The notes under the pieces were generated by a model. The model was given only the letters and a program-made list of their open reading frames with translations. It searched no databases and was not told the DNA's origin. A stretch of DNA of 63,546 nucleotides, taken from NCBI GenBank assembly GCA_016718875.1, contig JADKBL010000016.1, forward strand, positions 1 to 63,546, written 5' to 3'. This stretch comes from Bacteroidota bacterium (GTDB lineage: Bacteria; Bacteroidota; Bacteroidia; Bacteroidales; VadinHA17). Shown here one piece after another: positions 1-9,109 of this stretch. Within the stretch, counting starts at the first letter, position 1. Each line of letters begins with the position of its first letter. Made by a program: the position numbers and the translations under genes.

Positions 1-2
1 CA

Positions 3-116
3 ATATCTGTTGGGGGTAAACAACCTGGTTTTAAAGGTTATCCCGATCCTCAGTTCACCCAGGTGCTCACCGGTCGTATTCGTCTGATAGGCAAGGAAGT
101 GAAATTTGATAATTAA
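3..116 (+). CDS. C-terminal tail of an unidentified protein (5' end outside the window)
   Basis: An open frame runs from the left edge to a TAA stop at 114-116 and gives 37 residues beginning ISVGGKQPGF and ending IGKEVKFDN. No start codon lies inside the window. The residues look like normal coding sequence, but nothing in this tail identifies a family. It converges on the GH92 gene, with a repeat element between the two. That this is the end of a real gene is inferred from the uninterrupted frame and the position of the repeat directly after the stop. Confidence 0.45.
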   Translation: MSVGGKQPGFKGYPDPQFTQVLTGRIRLIGKEVKFDN

Positions 117-120
117 TATT

Positions 121-227
121 TTTTAACCACAAAGAACACAGAGGATTACACAAAGGACACAGAGGTTATACTTATTTATACTTTGTGTCCTCTGTGATTT
201 ATTCTCTGTGTCCTCTGTGTTTAAAAG
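121..227. repeat. Intergenic ACCACAGAG-type repeat, two inverted arms
   Basis: The left arm reads AACCACAAAGAACACAGAGG then CACAAAGGACACAGAGG. The right arm, about 20 bases on, reads CTTTGTGTCCTCTGTG and CTCTGTGTCCTCTGTGT. The arms are imperfect inverted copies of the same short unit, so the transcript could fold into a long hairpin. It lies between two convergent genes, where it could act as a bidirectional terminator. Related copies occur at 6957-7055, 21617-21660, 52829-52947 and 55129-55168. Confidence 0.75.
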
Positions 228-232
228 ATTTA

Positions 233-2457
233 CTATTCGATTCCCCAGTGTTTATTAGGCTTATCACCCATAACCAGCATTAATCTGCCGCCGTTCATAA
301 TGTCTGTATGGTTTATTATTGGCCGGTTCAGCTCCTCACCATTGAGAGTGGCAGACTGAATGTATTTATTTTTATATGAACAGTTTCTCGCGACAACTGA
401 AAATTCCTTTCCGTCAGGCAGCTCGATTTTTACTGATTCAAAGAATGGACTTCCTATTGAATATTCTCCGCTTCCGGGTGTGACAGGATAAAATCCCATT
501 GCAGAAAATACATACCAGGAACATAATCCTCCGCCGTCTTCATCGCCGGGTATGCCCAAAGGCTTGTCATCAAACCACATATCCATTATTTCTCTTATCC
601 TGCGTTGAGTGCGCCACGGTTGTCCTGCATAATTATACAGATACGGAATATGAAATGATGGTTCATTCCCGGTAACAAACATACCGTTAAGTCCTGTCGC
701 ATCAGGAAATTGTCCCATGAACTGCCATTTTGAAATCCTGGTTGGCTCGTTGAAAAGAGCATCAAGCCTTTTAATGAATGCTTCATTTCCACCCAGTATT
801 TCTATAAGATGGGGTATATCCTGCTGAACGCTGAAGTTCCATGTCCAGGCATTGTTTTCCGCATAGAAGGACCTGCTTCCAACACCTCCCGACAGCTGGG
901 GATCGAATGGCTCAACCCATTTTCCGTCGGCCATTCTGGATGCCATAAAGCCATTGGCCGGATTGAATACATTCATGTAATTTTTTGATCGTTTCAGGAA
1001 TAATTTATAGTCCTGCTCTTTACCAAGGTCCTTTGCCAGCTGGGCAAGACACCAGTCGTCAAAACTATGCTCAAGTGTTACTGCTACAGCCTGCCTCTTT
1101 TCAAAATCATGGACCATCGTAACAGTTTCAATACTGTCTTCAGGCAATGCAGGATACCAGCCATTAGCATGATAAAGACTGTCAAGTTCGCACATTGGTC
1201 CCATTCTCCATGGGAGCATGGTTCCTTTCATCGCATTTTTTCTCAGCCCTTCATAAGCTTTTTCAATTGATATCTTTCTGACACCTTTCTGCCATGTATC
1301 CCAAACCAGTGGTGCGGTATGGAATCCTATCATTGCAGGAAAATCACCATAGAACTGCGGGAACCCGGGCATCCAGCCACTTTGTTCATACATCCTTATA
1401 TATGATTCTACCATGTCGGCCTGTTTTTCAGGATCAAGTATCAGCATCAGCGGATGGAGCGACCTGTAAGTGTCCCATAACCAGTCGTCAACGTAAAAAG
1501 GACGGTCGAGATCATCATGTACTTTGTTGTCATAACCACTGAAATATCTTCCGTCTTCTGAAATATTCACCATTCTCTCCATCGACCTGTAGAGGGAGGT
1601 GTAAAATATCCTTTTTCTGTCTCCGTCCCGCCTTCTAACCTTTATTTTCCCAGTGCAGAAGACCAGACCTTATGGCTTTCATTCTTTATTGCACTGAAAC
1701 TTCTGCCTTCTGCCTCATTTTTCAGATTTGCAGCTGCCTGTTTTTCATCGATATACGAAACTCCTATTCTTACCTCAACCGGATCACCTGATGACAGCCA
1801 CGTTACAATTAAACCACTGTTTCTGCCTGAAGAATAGTCACCGGAGCTGATTGAGCCCTGATTGAATGATACTCTGGATTCAAACGGACGGCTGAATTCA
1901 GCATAAAAGTACTGTCTTGTTTTTTCGAATTCCTCCCAGCCGCTGATAGCATTATTACCGGAGATATTGAAGTTGGAATTATTTGAAGATCTGAAGATTA
2001 TATTGCAGGAATCATTATCTGAGAAGTCGAAGCGATATATCACCGAACGCTCTGTTGTTGTCCAGTCTGCTGTGATGCCATAATCTTCAAGTATTACTCT
2101 GTGATACCATGGATGTACCTCCTCCATAGCATGGTCATACATTGAGGCATAATCATTCCTGTTTGTCAGAAGATTTCCGGTTGTTGGCATCAGCTCTGTT
2201 AAATATCCCATCCTGTATGCTGGCATATTGACAGTAAAACCATATATCCTGTCACTGAGATAACGGTCATTTAGACCAGGTTTTGTTATGGGGAACACGC
2301 GTACCATACTATTCGGACGATGAACAGTCGGAACCTTGGTGGTAAGCAGAGGTGCCACGCTGCCTATATTGGGATCGACATATAGTGACACATCATCTCT
2401 GTTACAGGATATAAGGACAAATGCAAGAATTGATATTATACAAGCTGTCTTTTTCAT
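233..2457 (-). CDS. GH92 family alpha-mannosidase lipoprotein (frameshifted)
   Basis: Two open frames together make one GH92 exo-alpha-mannosidase of about 740 residues, the usual family length. The N-terminal part (2457 down to 1642) starts MKKTACIISI with a lipobox LISC and carries the N-terminal beta-sandwich. The C-terminal part (from about 1645 down to 233) carries the alpha-toroid catalytic domain, with family blocks MVNISEDGRYFSGYDN, NEPSFHIPYLYNYAGQPW and a GDEDGGG-containing block followed by WYVFSAMGFYPV. The frame breaks at 1645-1651 (GGGAAAA on the coding strand, then TAA). One extra A restores LGKIKV and then FYTSLYRSMERMVN. I chose the ATG at 2455-2457 because it directly precedes the signal peptide; an upstream in-frame ATG at 2497-2499 would add 14 unneeded residues. 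The likely role is removal of alpha-linked mannose from glycans at the cell surface. The break is probably a sequencing error. Confidence 0.88.
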
Positions 2458-2600
2458 AGATATTACAGGTGAATTGATATTATTTGGGTTAAAGTACAAT
2501 TTAAAGATATCAACTATTCGCTTTCACAAAGATTTTTCTTTCCGGATTTTGACTTGCATTCTGATTCTGTTAAATTGCGTAAAACCAAATGTATCAGCAG

Positions 2601-3530
2601 ATGGACAGAAGCAGTTTTGTGAAGACTATGATGTTAACGCCTGCGTTTGCTGCAGGTTTTTCCGGTAACTGGCTGCAGACACTTCAAACCACAGGGCTCA
2701 GGCGGCTCCGGTCCGATCGTCAGTTTACAGTATGGAAGCCACAAATGGATCCTGCATATCATGTAGCTCTAAATGAAGTGGTTATTGTGGAAACATCTCA
2801 TGGGATGCCAGGTCTGGTTACCAGGGAAGGTGTATTCAGTGAGTCGAAGCCGGACAGTATAATAAACCCGCAGACAGGTCCTATATTCATTGATGGAATT
2901 GAACCGGGAGATGCACTTGCAATAGATATTCTTGATATAAAGACCGGTGATTGGGGTTATTGCAGCGGAAGGATCTTTGAACTTAAAGATGGTTATGCAC
3001 AATTTTCCGGCACCCTTAAACTTCCTCTCGATCCTATGCTTGGATGTCTTGGAGTTGCTCCTTCTGCAGGAATAGCAGATACCCGTGCCCCGGGAGAAAC
3101 AGGTGGAAATATGGACTGCAGGGAGGTACGGGCTGGAAGTACCATTGTATTCAGGTCCGGTGTTAAGGGAGCACTGGTTGGGTTGGGGGATGCACATGCA
3201 CTTCAGGGCGATGGAGAGGTAACCGGTCAGGGGATTGAGACTGATGCTGAAACTATATTGAGATTCCGTAAACTACCGGAATTGCTGTCGGACCGCCCCT
3301 TTATTATCAGAAATGACTCTTTTATGACTCTTGGTGCTGACAAGGATCTCGAAAATGCCGCATGGCAGGCCACTGAGGATATGATTAAGCTTTTACAGAA
3401 AAAGACAGGACGTAGCAGGGATGAAGCCCGTCTTCTTGTAGGTTTAACCGGCAAGCTAAAGATAAACCAGATTGTTGATCCGACAAAAGGCGCACGGATG
3501 GAGGTGCCTTCATGGGTATTTGGAATTTAA
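2601..3530 (+). CDS. Acetamidase/formamidase family protein
   Basis: A protein of about 309 residues matching the FmdA/AmdA (acetamidase/formamidase) beta-rich family. Typical blocks are IEPGDALAIDILDI near residue 100, LGVAPSAG with GETGGNMD further on, a GLGDAHALQGDGEVTGQGIE stretch, and a C-terminal TKGARMEVPSW. The family hydrolyses short amides to ammonia and a carboxylate, but many members have no known substrate. The N-terminus (MDRSSFVKTMMLTPAFAAGFSG) looks like a weak export signal, unusual for this otherwise cytoplasmic family. The open frame also begins at 2589; I prefer the ATG at 2601 because it starts that signal-like segment. It is divergent from the GH92 gene and overlaps the long frame of the next gene by up to 19 bases. 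Confidence 0.8.
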   Translation: MDRSSFVKTMMLTPAFAAGFSGNWLQTLQTTGLRRLRSDRQFTVWKPQMDPAYHVALNEVVIVETSHGMPGLVTREGVFSESKPDSIINPQTGPIFIDGIEPGDALAIDILDIKTGDWGYCSGRIFELKDGYAQFSGTLKLPLDPMLGCLGVAPSAGIADTRAPGETGGNMDCREVRAGSTIVFRSGVKGALVGLGDAHALQGDGEVTGQGIETDAETILRFRKLPELLSDRPFIIRNDSFMTLGADKDLENAAWQATEDMIKLLQKKTGRSRDEARLLVGLTGKLKINQIVDPTKGARMEVPSWVFGI

Positions 3531-3541
3531 TTAATATTCAT

Positions 3542-5602
3542 ATGATTACATGGAGTTCGCTTATTCTGTTTCTTGCCTCATTCACAATTTCCCAGTCCGA
3601 CACGGAACTGGCATTTTGTGATTTTTCTAAAGTAAAGGCAGGGAAATTCGGAGATTTTGCAGCACCCGGATTTCCTGAATATCACTATGTTCCACGACAG
3701 TTTACAGACGGCTGGGATATTGTAAATAACAGAGGACCTGAGGAATGGTATATATTTGAGTCTGACGGAAAGAAAACCCTGCAGTATCTTGGTTTTAATA
3801 AAACTGTGTGGACTAATGATTTTATTTATCCGATACTATGTTACGGCGACATCCTCTGGAAGGATTATACACTTGAAGTTAAACTTACACCGCTTGACAG
3901 AAGCGACCTGAATGGTATAATATTCAGGTACAGGGATGGTCGTCACTATTACATTTTCGGTCTTGATAAGAATAACAAGGTAACTCTGCGTTACAGGGAT
4001 GGCGAAAAAGGATTCAGGGAGGATGGATGGCATGAACTTGCTTCCGGAACCTATCCAACAGATCCTTCAAGGCAATACTCTCTGAAAGTTATAACTGCCG
4101 GCTCCGGAATTCGTTGCCTGATTGATGGCAAAGAGATATTCAATGTAAACGACAAACGTTATTCAGGCGGTAAGACAGGACTGTTTGCAACTTCCCCGGT
4201 TGCTTTTCATGAAGTACGGGTAACCTCCGATAAAAAAGCTGTTGATGCATATCTTGCAGAAAAGAGTTTACAGGAAAAGGAGCTTAAGGCATTGCAGGCA
4301 GATAATCCCAAACCTGTTGTATGGAAGAAGATCAGCACCAGAGGATTCGGTGCAGCTAAGGCAATGAGAATGGGAGATCTGGACGGAGATGGAAGAACTG
4401 ATTTCCTGATTATCCAGAATATGCCATTTTTCGGAAGCAATTATAATCAGATATCATGCCTTACCGCAATCAACCAGGATGGAAAAATGCTCTGGCAATA
4501 TGGAAAACCGGATACTGATCATGCCTGGCTTTCGTATGATGTGGCAGTACAGATCCACGACCTTGACGGAGATGGAAAAACAGAGGTGATTATGGCGCAG
4601 GGAGAATGGATAAAAGTGCTTGAAGGGAAAACAGGGACCGAGAAAGCCCGCCATAAGGTACCCTCTTCAGCAATTCTTCCGGGTGAAACATCATGGCAGG
4701 AATACAAACATTACTATCGCAGGGACCTTCTTCCATACCTTAATGTTGATTGCTTCTCATTTGCTGACCTGAGGGGAACAGGCAAACCCATGGATGTAAT
4801 AATAAAAGACAGACATACCCGATTGTGGGCTTATACAAATGATTTCAGGCTCCTGTGGACAGCATCTGCAAACCTTGGACACTTCCCGTTTTTTCACGAC
4901 AGTGACAAAGACGGAAAGGATGAGATATATATCGGCTATACCAAATTTGACCCGACCGGCAAAATTGTATGGTCTCTCGATTCGCTGATTGGCGAACACT
5001 CCGATGGAGTTTGTGTCGCAGATTTCACTCTTTCAGGAAAACCTGATAAAGTATTTATTGGAGGAAGTGATGACGGGGTATTGCTGACAGACGATAAGGG
5101 CAAAATCCTGAAACACCACAGGGTTGGACATGCACAGACACCCAGTGTTGGGCAGTTCCGCCCCGATATTCCAGGTCTTGAACTTTGCAATATTAACTTC
5201 TGGGGTGAGCCGGGGATGATAAGCCTGTACAACAGTTCGGGAGATGAGATAACAAATTTTGAACTGATGCATTCAGGATCGCCTGTACAACCTGTAAACT
5301 GGAGAGGCGACGGCACCGAGTTTATCTTCCTTACCCCAAATCATGCCGAAGGAGGATTGGTTGACGGATGGGGCAGAAGAGTGGTTAAGTTCCCTGATGA
5401 CGGCCATCCCGATCTGGCATGGATGGTTCATGATCTTACAGGTGATCCAAGGGATGAACTTATTGTCTGGGACCCTGATTCAATTTGGATTTACACACAG
5501 GACAAGCCTTTTAAAGGAGAAAAGATTTATAAACCGGAACGACAGCCGCTTTATAACGAGTCGAACTATGCCACAAGTTTCTCCTGGCCCGGGTGGAAAT
5601 AG
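3542..5602 (+). CDS. Secreted lectin-like (DUF1080-type) plus FG-GAP propeller protein
   Basis: About 686 residues. A signal peptide (MITWSSLILFLASFTIS) is followed by a concanavalin-like domain to about residue 235 with blocks LDRSDLNGIIFRYRDG and YSLKVITAGSGIRCLIDG, typical of DUF1080/LamG-like carbohydrate-binding or hydrolase folds. The rest is a beta-propeller with calcium-type FG-GAP/VCBS loops such as GDLDGDGRTD, HDLDGDGKTE and HDSDKDGKDE. The domain order suggests a surface polysaccharide-binding or lyase-like protein, but no catalytic residues can be assigned. Start choice is open: an in-frame ATG at 3512 overlaps the previous gene and has GGAGG seven bases upstream, while the ATG at 3542 starts directly at the signal peptide. 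Close spacing suggests co-transcription with the amidase-like gene. Confidence 0.75.
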   Translation: MITWSSLILFLASFTISQSDTELAFCDFSKVKAGKFGDFAAPGFPEYHYVPRQFTDGWDIVNNRGPEEWYIFESDGKKTLQYLGFNKTVWTNDFIYPILCYGDILWKDYTLEVKLTPLDRSDLNGIIFRYRDGRHYYIFGLDKNNKVTLRYRDGEKGFREDGWHELASGTYPTDPSRQYSLKVITAGSGIRCLIDGKEIFNVNDKRYSGGKTGLFATSPVAFHEVRVTSDKKAVDAYLAEKSLQEKELKALQADNPKPVVWKKISTRGFGAAKAMRMGDLDGDGRTDFLIIQNMPFFGSNYNQISCLTAINQDGKMLWQYGKPDTDHAWLSYDVAVQIHDLDGDGKTEVIMAQGEWIKVLEGKTGTEKARHKVPSSAILPGETSWQEYKHYYRRDLLPYLNVDCFSFADLRGTGKPMDVIIKDRHTRLWAYTNDFRLLWTASANLGHFPFFHDSDKDGKDEIYIGYTKFDPTGKIVWSLDSLIGEHSDGVCVADFTLSGKPDKVFIGGSDDGVLLTDDKGKILKHHRVGHAQTPSVGQFRPDIPGLELCNINFWGEPGMISLYNSSGDEITNFELMHSGSPVQPVNWRGDGTEFIFLTPNHAEGGLVDGWGRRVVKFPDDGHPDLAWMVHDLTGDPRDELIVWDPDSIWIYTQDKPFKGEKIYKPERQPLYNESNYATSFSWPGWK

Positions 5603-5625
5603 AAAGTATTTTAAAGACAGACCTT

Positions 5626-6918
5626 CTATTTTCCTTTCAGTTTCGCTGTCAGCCAGTTATTGAGTATTTCGGTCTCCTCAGGGAAGGTCCAGTGACCTGT
5701 TTCAAGCCATAACTTAAGCTCCTTTGGAGCAGTAATAACATTATATGCGGAGTACATTGAAGTGGGAGGGCATGTAACGTCGTTGAATCCCCATGTCAGA
5801 TAAACGGGCATTGTAATCCTTCTTGCAAAATTGACAACATCGAAATACGCAAGTGTTTCAACCTCATTTGGTTTAGGCTGTTCAGTTCTGAAATAGTGAG
5901 GCCATCCGCCCGCTCTCTTATTAAGGTAGCCTGTTGCATCGCACATAGCCGGATAAAGACCTGCTGCATATTTTATTCTTTTGTCCAGTCCGGCAGTGAT
6001 GATTGTGAGTGCTCCCCCCTGACTGCCACCGGTTACCCCGATATTGTTCCCGTCAAATTCAGGTAGTGTATAAATGAAATCTACAGCTTTAACACAGCCG
6101 AGAAACACCCTTTTATAGTAGTGAGTATTTTTGTCATTCATTTTAACTGTCCAGTATGATGACAGTGCTCCTGCCATAAGATTCTCATATACCTGCTGAT
6201 CGAGGTTAACCGGGATTCCGTGAATACCTATTTCAAGTGTGATGAATCCCTGTGAAGCAATTCTGGGGTCACCTGCATAAGGCCTGATTCCAGCCCCTGG
6301 AACTCTCAGTATAGCAGGATATTTGCCGGCTTTTTTTGGCATGGCAAGTATCCCGTAAATTCTTGAACCAGCTGCATCGTTCTGGAAGCTTATATGATAA
6401 ACATTTGCTTCACTGGTACACCTTTCAGGCATAAGCGTGATCTTTGGATCGAGGTTGATTTTTCTGGCTTCTGATATGGCATTGCTCCAGAAACTGTCGA
6501 AATCAGACGGATCCTTTACAGTTGGCTGTATTTTCTCCGGTTCAAAACCTGCTGTTCCGAGTCCTTCATATCTTTTTCCGTCAGCAACAGCCCACACCCT
6601 TACCCGGTAAAATCCGGGAGTCTTCATTGTACCGGTAAATTCTGTTTTTCCGTTCTTCAGAACAAGGCCTTCCTTCTTCTGATCCGGGATCATCTCAGGT
6701 CCTGCTTCATAATCAATTACTGCATTATCGAGGAGGTTGCCGTTCTGGAATACCTGAACTGTGAATTTTGCAGTTTCGTTGACCTTATAGTTCCAGTCTT
6801 TATGGTCAGGAGATACAATTACCTTGATCAGCATAGAGCCGGGCTGTGACCAGGCTGTTATGTTGATTGCAATTAATAGCAGAAGCAGAGATCCGGTTTT
6901 TGCGAGAAAGTTTTTCAT
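5626..6918 (-). CDS. CE7 acetyl xylan esterase family hydrolase, secreted
   Basis: A 430-residue exported alpha/beta hydrolase of the AXE1/Cah (CE7) type, which removes acetyl groups from plant polysaccharides or small acetylated sugars. A signal peptide ends near AWSQ. An N-terminal beta domain of about 120 residues precedes the hydrolase domain. The catalytic triad is visible: Ser299 in GGSQGG, Asp380 in WGFNDVTCPP and His409 in ETGHWTFPE. The start is the ATG at 6916-6918, directly before the signal peptide; the open frame extends 18 residues further without sense. Its 3' end converges with the preceding gene 23 bases away, and a repeat lies just upstream. The N-terminal extension is longer than in classic CE7 enzymes such as those of Bacillus. 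Confidence 0.88.
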   Translation of the reverse strand: MKNFLAKTGSLLLLLIAINITAWSQPGSMLIKVIVSPDHKDWNYKVNETAKFTVQVFQNGNLLDNAVIDYEAGPEMIPDQKKEGLVLKNGKTEFTGTMKTPGFYRVRVWAVADGKRYEGLGTAGFEPEKIQPTVKDPSDFDSFWSNAISEARKINLDPKITLMPERCTSEANVYHISFQNDAAGSRIYGILAMPKKAGKYPAILRVPGAGIRPYAGDPRIASQGFITLEIGIHGIPVNLDQQVYENLMAGALSSYWTVKMNDKNTHYYKRVFLGCVKAVDFIYTLPEFDGNNIGVTGGSQGGALTIITAGLDKRIKYAAGLYPAMCDATGYLNKRAGGWPHYFRTEQPKPNEVETLAYFDVVNFARRITMPVYLTWGFNDVTCPPTSMYSAYNVITAPKELKLWLETGHWTFPEETEILNNWLTAKLKGK

Positions 6919-6956
6919 ATTGATGATTATATAATTAATTGTGAGTCGATTTTTTT

Positions 6957-7055
6957 TAACCACAAAGTACACAGAGTTCTCACAAAGGTTACAGAGGTAA
7001 AGATTTAATTATTAATTCTTTGTGATCTCTGTGTTTTTCTTTGTGTCCTCTGTGG
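6957..7055. repeat. Intergenic ACCACAGAG-type repeat, two inverted arms
   Basis: The left arm reads TTAACCACAAAGTACACAGAG and CACAAAGGTTACAGAGG. The right arm reads TTTGTGATCTCTGTG and CTTTGTGTCCTCTGTGG. It has the same family and hairpin layout as the element at 121-227. It sits in the 5' region of the esterase gene, so it would lie in that gene's leader if the promoter is further upstream. The rest of the 482-base gap to 7401 holds no convincing gene; it is AT-rich and contains the promoter element noted at 7370. Confidence 0.75.
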
Positions 7056-7369
7056 TTAATGGATTTTGATTTTTCCAATACCCCAAACTACTTCCAAACT
7101 ACCTCTATTCATTCCAATAAAATCTCCATTCTATGTTGATGGTCTTCGATTAAGACAAATTTAACAACTTTTATGTGAAATAGACATTTGCAGGCAAAAC
7201 TTGTCCGGGTTTCCAAAGTACCATGACATCTGGCCGGGTTGCGTCTGTTCAAATCTTAAAATGTGTTAAAAAAAATTAAGTAATGCGAGTGAACCTTTAA
7301 GGTTATCTTAAATTATGCATCCTGAAAAGTTAAAGTCTTTTATAAAATTTTTTTGAGTCAGGAATTAAA

Positions 7370-7377
7370 TATGTTTG
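7370..7377 (+). promoter_or_regulatory. Possible Bacteroidetes -7 element TATGTTTG
   Basis: TATGTTTG fits the TAnnTTTG consensus of the primary sigma factor of Bacteroidetes and lies 23 bases upstream of the ATG at 7401. The nearest TTG (7353-7355) is only 14 bases upstream, shorter than the usual ~19, so support is partial. If real, it drives the plus-strand block starting at 7401. Confidence 0.35.
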
Positions 7378-7400
7378 TATTGATACCCAACTAACCTGAC

Positions 7401-9098
7401 ATGATGAAAACTAAAACGAGTATTTACAATTATGTAAATATTTTTAATTTTTTAGCTGGTTCTATTATTCTGCTGTTTATCGCATCAAGCTGTAAATCAG
7501 GTGCAGGAGGAAAAGAAAAAACTTATGTTGCCCCTGCTGTAAATGAAGATTATTTCCAGGAGCTAGGCTTACAGATCGGACTCGATTTTATCCATTCAAT
7601 TGGAAATGGAACGGACCATCTGAATAATATCATTGAATCAAGCGGAGGAGGAGCTTCATTCCTGGATTTTGACAAAGATGGTTTTATAGATCTTTTCCTG
7701 AGCAACGGGACATGGATTGAAGGATTCAGCCATGGAGAGAAACCAGAGGAACTTCCTCACAATCACCTTTATCGTAACCGTGGTGACGGAACCTTTGAGG
7801 ATGTATCCCATAAAGCAGGTATTGATAATAATCAGTCCTACTCCATGGGGGCTTCAATAGGCGACTATAATAATGACGGATACCCGGATATATATGTGTG
7901 TAATTATGGTGCTAATATACTTTACAGGAATGATGGTAATGGTAAATTCACCAATGTAACTAAAAAAGCGGGTGTTGCGGGGATTAAAGAGTGCAGTATA
8001 GGTGCTGTCTGGATTGATTATGATCTGGATGGTTTTCTTGATATTTATGTTGGTAATTATCTGAATTTTGATCCCGAATATAAATACTACTATGCACCTG
8101 ACGGTTTTCCCGGCCCCATGGCCTATGATGCAGAAGCAGATTACCTCTATCATAACAACGGAGACGGAACATTTACAGATGTTACAAAGGACATGGGCAT
8201 ACTTGACCTTGACGGCAGGGCAATGGGTGTTGGTGCTGTTGATTATGATGATGATGGTTACATGGATATTTATGTGGCCAACGACCATACGCTAAATTAC
8301 CTTTGGCATAATGACGGCGGGAAAAAATTTACCGACAAGGGAACCATGTCAGGTACTGCCTTTAGTCAGGCAGGTGAGGCCACTGTCAGTATGTCGGTTG
8401 ATTTTGCAGATTATAATAATGACGGACTGATGGATATGTTCGTCTCTGATGATACATACTGTTCCTTGTACCAGAACATTGGCAATGGTGTATTTGTTGA
8501 TCGTTCGTACCCTGCCGGAATAGCTATGATAGCCGGGCAATTTGTAGGATGGACTTCTTCTTTTGTGGATTATGATAATGACGGGGATGCGGATATTTTT
8601 AAAACAAACGGAGCACTAAAGCATCTTTATGGTCATGAAGACCAGCTTTTTGACAATCTGGGTGATGGGAAATTCAAAGATATATCAAATGATCTTGGCA
8701 GTTATTTCCACGAAGAATACGTAGGAAGAGGTGCATGTCTTGGGGATTATGATAATGACGGTGATTTTGATATCTATATAGCGAACCTGAACGACAGAGG
8801 TATCTTTCTTCGTAACAATAAGGGGAACCTGAATAACTGGCTTATGCTTGAGCTTACAGGGACAACAAGCAACAGGGATGCAATTGGTGCAAGAGTTAAA
8901 GTAACATCAGGAGGCATAACACAAACAGTTCAGAAAAAGGGCCCTACAGGCTATTTGTCACAAAATGATCACAGGCTTCATTTCGGGTTAGCCAAAAATG
9001 ATCTTATTGAGAAAATTGAGATCAGATGGCCTTCAGGCAAAACCCAGATTATTGAAAACACAAAAGCCAACCAGATACTGAAAGTTACAGAACCCTAA
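7401..9098 (+). CDS. CRTAC1-like FG-GAP/VCBS lipoprotein with ASPIC/UnbV domain
   Basis: A 565-residue lipoprotein. A hydrophobic segment ends in the lipobox IASSC near residue 31. It is followed by about seven propeller blades with calcium-type loops such as DFDKDGFIDLF, GDYNNDGYPDIY, VDYDDDGYMDIY and GDYDNDGDFDIY. The last ~100 residues form the ASPIC/UnbV domain (NWLMLELTG, then AIGARVKVTSGG, GYLSQNDHRLHFGL, IEIRWPSGK). Proteins of this type are extracellular or periplasmic and of unknown biochemical role; related domains occur in CRTAC1 and in the UnbV proteins of enediyne clusters. It opens the plus-strand block; the next gene starts 11 bases after its stop. Confidence 0.9.
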   Translation: MMKTKTSIYNYVNIFNFLAGSIILLFIASSCKSGAGGKEKTYVAPAVNEDYFQELGLQIGLDFIHSIGNGTDHLNNIIESSGGGASFLDFDKDGFIDLFLSNGTWIEGFSHGEKPEELPHNHLYRNRGDGTFEDVSHKAGIDNNQSYSMGASIGDYNNDGYPDIYVCNYGANILYRNDGNGKFTNVTKKAGVAGIKECSIGAVWIDYDLDGFLDIYVGNYLNFDPEYKYYYAPDGFPGPMAYDAEADYLYHNNGDGTFTDVTKDMGILDLDGRAMGVGAVDYDDDGYMDIYVANDHTLNYLWHNDGGKKFTDKGTMSGTAFSQAGEATVSMSVDFADYNNDGLMDMFVSDDTYCSLYQNIGNGVFVDRSYPAGIAMIAGQFVGWTSSFVDYDNDGDADIFKTNGALKHLYGHEDQLFDNLGDGKFKDISNDLGSYFHEEYVGRGACLGDYDNDGDFDIYIANLNDRGIFLRNNKGNLNNWLMLELTGTTSNRDAIGARVKVTSGGITQTVQKKGPTGYLSQNDHRLHFGLAKNDLIEKIEIRWPSGKTQIIENTKANQILKVTEP

Positions 9099-9109
9099 TT
9101 TCATTATTT

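Noticed and set aside
1642..2499. N-terminal GH92 frame as a separate 285-residue lipoprotein gene
   Set aside because: It lacks a catalytic domain and ends exactly where one added A continues into the GH92 catalytic frame.
7156..7163. Minus-strand TAAATTTG as promoter for the CE7 esterase gene
   Set aside because: No TTG at the right spacing, and it is about 240 bases from the start codon with a repeat in between.
7854..8540. Open frames opposite or out of frame with the VCBS genes (also inside 18792-19628 and 28838-29850)
   Set aside because: They are shadows of repeated GAT/AAT-rich calcium-loop codons and have no independent coding features.
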